Under the pieces are notes generated by a model. That model did not search any database, was not told the origin of the DNA, and saw only the letters and a program-made list of their open reading frames with translations. The position numbers and the translations under genes were made by a program. This document shows positions 7,248-10,803 of a stretch of 10,803 nucleotides of DNA, piece after piece. Every line of letters begins with the position of its first letter. Positions within the stretch are counted from its first letter, which is position 1. The DNA lies in NCBI GenBank assembly GCA_013042125.1, contig JABDQS010000015.1:1-10803 (forward strand). Reading direction: 5' to 3'. Source of the stretch: Eudoraea sp. (GTDB taxonomy: Bacteria; Bacteroidota; Bacteroidia; Flavobacteriales; Flavobacteriaceae).

Positions 7248-7778
7248 GTGAGTCTAGAAAAGCTCATTCAACATTGTAAAAAGGGAGATAGAAAGGCACA
7301 AGAGCAGCTTTATCGAAAATATGCCAGTGTTCTTTTTGGGCTATGCCTTAAATATTCCCGTAATAAGACAGAAGCAGAAGATAATCTGCATGACAGCTTT
7401 TTGACCATTTTTGACAAGATCGGACAGTTTAAATTCAAAGGGTCTTTCGAAGGCTGGATCAAACGGATCACCGTAAACACGGTTCTTCAAAAATATCGCA
7501 AGGATCAGTATTTAAAACTTGTAACAGATAATTTGGAAGAGGAGCAGGAAGTTGACTATGAATATCCGGACATTCAACTATCAACACTACTGCAGTATGT
7601 ACAGGAATTGCCAACTAAATATCGCCTTACTTTTAATTTATATGTTCTGGACGGATACACACATAAAGAGATCAGTGAGCTGTTAGGCACTTCGCAGGGA
7701 ACGTCAAAATCTAATTTGTCCAGAGCAAAGAAGATCCTGAAAGAGAAATTAAAGAACGAAAATATCAACATTGCTTAA
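7248..7778 (+). CDS. ECF-type RNA polymerase sigma factor
   Basis: A 176-aa group 4 (ECF) sigma-70 factor. Region 2 spans about 18-87: YRKYASVLFGLCLKY, then EAEDNLHDSFLTIFDKI, which is the core-binding and -10 recognition part, then GWIKRITVNTVLQKYRK. After an acidic linker (about 95-112), region 4 spans about 114-168, with ELPTKYRLTFNLYVLDGYTH and the helix-turn-helix EISELLGTSQGTSKSNLSRAKKIL, given here in part as EISELLGTSQGTSKS, which reads the -35 region. There is no extra C-terminal domain. The start is GTG at 7248. No in-frame ATG lies between the preceding lipoprotein and region 2, and the GTG gives the usual MSLEKLIQ-type N-terminus. The stop is 10 nt before the start of a membrane protein with a cytoplasmic head, which is the usual place for a cognate anti-sigma factor. 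Its target promoters cannot be told from here. Confidence 0.93.
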   Translation: MSLEKLIQHCKKGDRKAQEQLYRKYASVLFGLCLKYSRNKTEAEDNLHDSFLTIFDKIGQFKFKGSFEGWIKRITVNTVLQKYRKDQYLKLVTDNLEEEQEVDYEYPDIQLSTLLQYVQELPTKYRLTFNLYVLDGYTHKEISELLGTSQGTSKSNLSRAKKILKEKLKNENINIA

Positions 7779-7788
7779 TTCAACAGGC

Positions 7789-9285
7789 ATGAAAAAAAAG
7801 AACATAGAAAAAATATTCCAGGATAAACTCGGGAATTATAGCCAGTTGCCGGAAGAGCATGTGTGGGAAAACATTGCTGCTTCATTAGATAAAAAGCGTA
7901 CAAAACGTCGAATTTTACCTATATGGTGGAGATTAGGAGGGGTGGCCGCCATACTGATTGCCGCAATGTTCCTCTTTCTCCCACAAGAAGAACTTCCCAA
8001 TACCAATGAGATCATCACCGATACCCAAGCACCTTCAACCGGTAACGAATCTTCGGATGTAAAGGATAACATGGTAATCCCGGAGGAGACACAACTAGAA
8101 AGTAATGAGGCAGCAAATGCGCTGACCGGAGTATCCAAAAATGATACAGAAGAGGGCCTGACTAATGATTCTTTAAATTCAGATAGAAAGGATATGATTA
8201 CCGGTACTGAAAGAGCTACCCGGCAGGAAGATGGCACTGTAGTGGCCAGGGTTACTCCTTTGACCAATAAAAAAATAGATGATATTGAATCAGGGAAGAA
8301 GGGGAACAATGACATGCCTCAACTAACTGACATTGCTCAAAACGAAATTGGCTCAACTCTAAAGGAGGCTGAGAATTCTAAAGAGATCGCTGAGGAATTA
8401 CCTTCGGGCCTAAATACAGAATCATTGGCGAACATCGCAATTTCTGAGCAAGACAAGGGGCAACCTGCTATCGAAAAAGAAGAAATGAATGACAAAAAGA
8501 CCTCTATTTTGGAGGCCATTGCAGCTCAGGAAGAGATAACTGAAAAGGAAGTCTCCGGCAATAAATGGGCAGTTGGACCTAGAATAGCTCCTGTTTTCTT
8601 TAGTTCTTTGCAACAAGGATCGCCTATTCATTCCAGTTTTCAGAACAACGCCAAATCCGGTAACGTAAACGTAAGTTATGGCCTTGCCGTAACCTATGAC
8701 ATCAGTAAAAAAGTAAAATTACGATCTGGTATTCATAAAGTCGACTTTGGATATGACACCAGGGATGTATCTTTTTCCTCCTCCCTGAATGGAGGCACCA
8801 ATGGAATTATAAATAATATAGATTATTCCTTAAGCTCCAGAAATCTTGTTGTACGAAGCAATACGAGGAGTGGAAAGATCGCTTCAGAAAATGCGCTGGA
8901 TGTCTCCGGTCCAGATCCATCCCTCAATGGTAAGATGATACAGGAATTTGGCTATCTGGAAGTACCTTTAGAGCTTACCTATCAAATTCTCGATAAAAAA
9001 CTGGGTGTAAATGTTATTGGTGGTGTAAGTTCATTATTTCTTGTCAACAATTCAGTTATGTTAGAATCTGAAGGCATCGCCACTGAAATGGGGGAGGCGA
9101 ATAATCTAAATGATCTTAATATGAGTACCAATTTTGGCATTGGTATTTCCTATCAATTGAATACTAAACTTCAACTTAGTTTAGAGCCCATGTTTAAATA
9201 CCAGTTAAATACCTTTTCGGAGGCCGCTGGGAATTTTCAGCCCTTTTCAATGGGGGTATACCCAGGCCTGAACTTTAAGTTTTAA
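7789..9285 (+). CDS. Putative trans-envelope anti-sigma protein with C-terminal outer-membrane beta-barrel
   Basis: A 498-aa protein with four visible parts. (1) A cytoplasmic head at 1-45, with KIFQDKLGNYSQLPEEHVWENIAASL; the pattern Pro-x-x-x-Val-Trp-x-x-Ile is one I recall at the N-termini of Bacteroidota proteins encoded next to ECF sigma factors. (2) One membrane helix at about 46-64, WWRLGGVAAILIAAMFLFL, preceded by KKRTKRR, which indicates N-in topology. (3) A polar, low-complexity linker at about 65-258, rich in Glu, Asn, Ser, Thr and Asp. (4) A 240-aa C-terminal domain of alternating amphipathic strands (for example KWAVGPRIAPVFF, VSYGLAVTYDI, GYLEVPLELTYQIL, NFGIGISYQL, LQLSLEPMFKYQL) ending in Phe498, like a small outer-membrane barrel of the PorT/OMP_b-brl type. 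The ATG at 7789 is preferred over a TTG at 7771 that would overlap the sigma gene. Anti-sigma function is inferred. The alternative is a barrel protein with an inner-membrane anchor that is only co-expressed with the sigma factor. Confidence 0.75.
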   Translation: MKKKNIEKIFQDKLGNYSQLPEEHVWENIAASLDKKRTKRRILPIWWRLGGVAAILIAAMFLFLPQEELPNTNEIITDTQAPSTGNESSDVKDNMVIPEETQLESNEAANALTGVSKNDTEEGLTNDSLNSDRKDMITGTERATRQEDGTVVARVTPLTNKKIDDIESGKKGNNDMPQLTDIAQNEIGSTLKEAENSKEIAEELPSGLNTESLANIAISEQDKGQPAIEKEEMNDKKTSILEAIAAQEEITEKEVSGNKWAVGPRIAPVFFSSLQQGSPIHSSFQNNAKSGNVNVSYGLAVTYDISKKVKLRSGIHKVDFGYDTRDVSFSSSLNGGTNGIINNIDYSLSSRNLVVRSNTRSGKIASENALDVSGPDPSLNGKMIQEFGYLEVPLELTYQILDKKLGVNVIGGVSSLFLVNNSVMLESEGIATEMGEANNLNDLNMSTNFGIGISYQLNTKLQLSLEPMFKYQLNTFSEAAGNFQPFSMGVYPGLNFKF

Positions 9286-9301
9286 GATGTTGGTTAGGTT
9301 G

Positions 9302-9321
9302 GTTACTGTATTTACAGTAAC
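9302..9321. repeat. Short perfect inverted repeat before the terminator
   Basis: GTTACTGTA, two bases, then TACAGTAAC: a 20-nt symmetrical site starting 17 nt after the barrel-protein stop. As RNA it would form a stem of 8 bp with a 4-nt loop. It has no U run on either strand. It could aid 3'-end stability for either of the converging transcripts, or be a protein-binding site. Confidence 0.5.
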
Positions 9322-9327
9322 TCCTTA

Positions 9328-9359
9328 AACGCCCTGCTTCTCAGGCGGGGCGTTTTTTA
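9328..9359 (+). terminator. Rho-independent terminator after the sigma/barrel operon
   Basis: A GC-rich stem, AACGCCC against GGGCGTT, is followed at once by six T and then AT on the plus strand. It lies 42 nt after the stop of the barrel protein and between converging genes. An alternative inner pairing (CGCCCTG with CAGGCG, one bulge) is also possible. There is no U run on the minus strand, so it serves mainly the plus-strand operon. Confidence 0.85.
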
Positions 9360-9384
9360 TACTATTTGGTATAAATAAAAAATT

Positions 9385-10125
9385 CTAGGAATCCCTCTGT
9401 AATTCATTCAATATCAATGACCTTACGCCATCCCGAAGTTGTGCTTTTTGATCTAAGGATACATTTTCAGTTCTTACAAATGAGCTCACTTTTACTCTCA
9501 ATATACCGGGGCCTCCACTATAAAGTGTGTATGAAAATCGCTTTTTTACATCATAAAATATCATTGGAACGATCGGTATTTTATGAGCAATGGCCATTTT
9601 AAAGGCCCCATCTTTAAAAGTGTCGAGCATTACCTCTTCAGGCGGTACGCCCCCTTCCGGAAAGATACAGATGCTCAAACCTTGTTTTAATCTTCGTTCT
9701 GCCCTGCGGTACACTGCCATCCTGCTTTTACTATCTCCTCTATCAACCAAAATACAAACCCGCTTATAGAAGAATCCAAAGACCGGGATATTCATCAGCT
9801 CCTTCTTTCCAACAAAAACAAATGGATTCTTACTTACCCATAGCATCAGCATAATATCGAGCATACTTGTGTGATTGGCGACCAACACATAACTCTTACC
9901 TTTTTCCAAATTTTCTTCCCAACTGATCTTTGGAATACATCCCATTCCGAATAAAATTAGTCGGGCCCAAATATTCCTCGCCAACCAGAAGAATTGCGGA
10001 TAGGTCTTCTCAGAAATAGAAAGAAGAATCAGAAGAGGGGAAAATAATAAAATAGGGATCGCAACCAATACATAGAACCAAACACGATAAAGCAACTGGC
10101 CGGTCCTTCGGATAAAAGTTCGCAT
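9385..10125 (-). CDS. plsC: 1-acyl-sn-glycerol-3-phosphate acyltransferase (PlsC family)
   Basis: A 246-aa membrane enzyme of the PlsC/LPLAT family that adds the second acyl chain to lysophosphatidic acid to make phosphatidic acid, the precursor of the phospholipids. A hydrophobic N-terminal segment at about 14-36 anchors it in the inner membrane. The catalytic NHTSMLD box is at 84-90 (His85, Asp90). FVGKKELMNIPVFGFF at 104-119 contains the second family block. VDRGDSKSR is at 128-136, the substrate-binding FPEGG motif is at 155-159, and the last block HKIPIVPMIFYD is at about 181-192. All motifs are intact. Related acyltransferases for ornithine lipids or other acceptors share these motifs, so the exact acceptor is inferred. 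It converges on the barrel-protein gene and diverges from trpS, an arrangement I recall from other flavobacteria. Confidence 0.92.
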   Translation of the reverse strand: MRTFIRRTGQLLYRVWFYVLVAIPILLFSPLLILLSISEKTYPQFFWLARNIWARLILFGMGCIPKISWEENLEKGKSYVLVANHTSMLDIMLMLWVSKNPFVFVGKKELMNIPVFGFFYKRVCILVDRGDSKSRMAVYRRAERRLKQGLSICIFPEGGVPPEEVMLDTFKDGAFKMAIAHKIPIVPMIFYDVKKRFSYTLYSGGPGILRVKVSSFVRTENVSLDQKAQLRDGVRSLILNELQRDS

Positions 10126-10130
10126 AAAAT

Positions 10131-10138
10131 CAAAAATA
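10131..10138 (-). promoter_or_regulatory. Possible plsC -7 promoter element
   Basis: On the minus strand this reads TATTTTTG, an exact fit to TAnnTTTG, ending 5 nt before the plsC ATG. I see no TTTG at the -33 distance. If real, the transcript would begin at or next to the start codon. The AT-rich context makes a chance match quite possible. Confidence 0.25.
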
Positions 10139-10168
10139 ACAATTTTAGCAGGGTTTTAGTATTTCTTT

Positions 10169-10176
10169 TACTTTTG
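10169..10176 (+). promoter_or_regulatory. Probable trpS promoter (-7 element)
   Basis: TACTTTTG matches the Bacteroidota -7 element TAnnTTTG exactly. It would start transcription about 15 nt before the trpS ATG. A T-rich TTTTAG lies about 20 nt upstream, at the place of the -33 element, but is not a clean TTTG. The same eight bases occur at the same relative place upstream of trhO. Confidence 0.45.
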
Positions 10177-10177
10177 T

Positions 10178-10193
10178 CATTCTTTAAAGAATG
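10178..10193. repeat. 16-bp perfect palindrome in the trpS leader
   Basis: CATTCTTTAAAGAATG is fully self-complementary, begins one base after the predicted -7 element and ends 4 nt before the trpS ATG. It covers the expected RNA start. This is where a repressor operator or a short leader structure would act. Confidence 0.55.
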
Positions 10194-10197
10194 GCCC

Positions 10198-10803
10198 ATG
10201 GCAAGAATTTTAACAGGTATTCAAAGTACAGGGACCCCACATCTTGGGAATATTTTAGGGGCCATCATTCCTGCTATTAAAATGGCAGAAAATCCCAAAA
10301 ATGAATCTTTTCTGTTTATTGCGGATATGCATTCTCTTACCCAAATAAAAAACGGGGATGAATTGCGAAACAACACCTACGCAACTGCCGCTACCTGGTT
10401 GGCCTTTGGCCTCGATGTGAATAAAACGGTCTTTTACAGACAGAGCGATGTGACCCAGGTAACCGAACTGGCCTGGTATCTTAGTTGCTTCTTTCCATAT
10501 CAGCGATTAACCCTTGCACATTCCTTTAAGGATAAGGCAGATCGGCTGGAAGACGTTAATGCAGGGCTGTTTTCATATCCCATGTTAATGGCAGCAGACA
10601 TCTTATTGTACGACGCCAATATTGTCCCTGTAGGAAAAGATCAGCTTCAACATTTGGAAATGACCAGAGATGTGGCCTCCAGATTCCATGCGCAATTAGG
10701 CGAAACCTTTGTGCTGCCGGAAGCTCAGGTCCAGGATGAGACCATGTACGTTCCCGGGACGGATGGGGAAAAAATGAGTAAAAGTAAAGGCAACCTAATT
10801 AAT
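10198..10803 (+). CDS. trpS: Tryptophan--tRNA ligase, N-terminal part (runs off right edge)
   Basis: The first 202 codons of tryptophanyl-tRNA synthetase, a class I enzyme that activates tryptophan with ATP and loads it on tRNA-Trp in the cytoplasm. The N-terminus MARILTGIQSTGTPHLGN carries the HIGH-type motif as PHLGN (14-18). GKDQLQHLEMTRDVA (about 146-160, starting with the conserved Asp148-Gln149 pair) is the family's central motif. KMSKS is at 192-196, just before the window ends. Both class I signatures are intact. The ATG at 10198 is correct: another ATG at 10191 is in a different frame. The rest of the Rossmann fold and the anticodon-binding domain lie outside the window. It diverges from plsC, with a 72-nt gap between them. 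Confidence 0.96.
   Translation, partial: MARILTGIQSTGTPHLGNILGAIIPAIKMAENPKNESFLFIADMHSLTQIKNGDELRNNTYATAATWLAFGLDVNKTVFYRQSDVTQVTELAWYLSCFFPYQRLTLAHSFKDKADRLEDVNAGLFSYPMLMAADILLYDANIVPVGKDQLQHLEMTRDVASRFHAQLGETFVLPEAQVQDETMYVPGTDGEKMSKSKGNLIN

Noticed and set aside
7771..7788. TTG start for the barrel/anti-sigma protein
   Set aside because: It overlaps the end of the sigma gene and adds six residues with no motif. The ATG at 7789 gives a typical lysine-rich start.
7836..8315. Open frame of about 159 codons on the minus strand
   Set aside because: It is antisense to the linker of the barrel protein. Its serine- and leucine-rich make-up is what the reverse complement of an acidic linker gives.
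9352..9375. Small palindrome around TATACTATTTGGTATA as a second terminator
   Set aside because: The stem is only 5 bp of A/T-rich pairs next to a T-rich stretch, too weak to call.
10191..10193. ATG as the trpS start
   Set aside because: It is out of frame with the synthetase. The ATG at 10198 leads directly into MARILTGIQ.

Overview
The window looks like a chromosomal housekeeping segment of a member of the Flavobacteriaceae (Bacteroidota). The evidence is a GldH-type gliding lipoprotein beside a RicT/PSP1 protein and a class A penicillin-binding protein, a short flavobacterial-type RecA, lipoproteins with short lipoboxes, A-rich translation starts without clear Shine-Dalgarno sequences, and several matches to the Bacteroidota -7 promoter element TAnnTTTG. 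I see no transposon, phage, CRISPR array, tRNA or rRNA.

Layout. Positions 1-5445 are all on the minus strand, in transcription order: trhO (tRNA U34 hydroxylase), ricT, gldH, a PBP1A-type peptidoglycan synthase, and the first 86 codons of a CoA-transferase A subunit that runs off the left edge. ricT, gldH and pbp1A are tightly packed: ricT and gldH overlap by 8 nt and gldH and pbp1A are 5 nt apart. They are probably one transcript. A 267-nt divergent intergenic region (5446-5712) separates this group from recA. It holds a likely trhO promoter, a likely recA promoter and a rho-independent terminator pointing left that no annotated gene explains.

Positions 5713-9285 are on the plus strand: recA, a 139-aa lipoprotein of unknown function, an ECF sigma factor with a GTG start, and a 498-aa membrane protein. 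That last protein has a short cytoplasmic head, one inner-membrane helix, a disordered linker of about 195 residues and a C-terminal outer-membrane beta-barrel. A strong terminator at 9328-9359 closes the run. Then come plsC (minus, lysophosphatidate acyltransferase) and, divergent from it, the first 202 codons of trpS, which runs off the right edge.

How the genes relate. Most are core functions: wall synthesis, gliding, tRNA modification, recombination, phospholipid synthesis and tRNA charging. The part most like an unusual system is the sigma factor/barrel pair at 7248-9285. Its architecture suggests a one-protein relay from the outer membrane to a cytoplasmic sigma factor, with the downstream protein acting as an outer-membrane-anchored anti-sigma factor. 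That role is inferred from topology and gene order; the topology itself is visible in the sequence.
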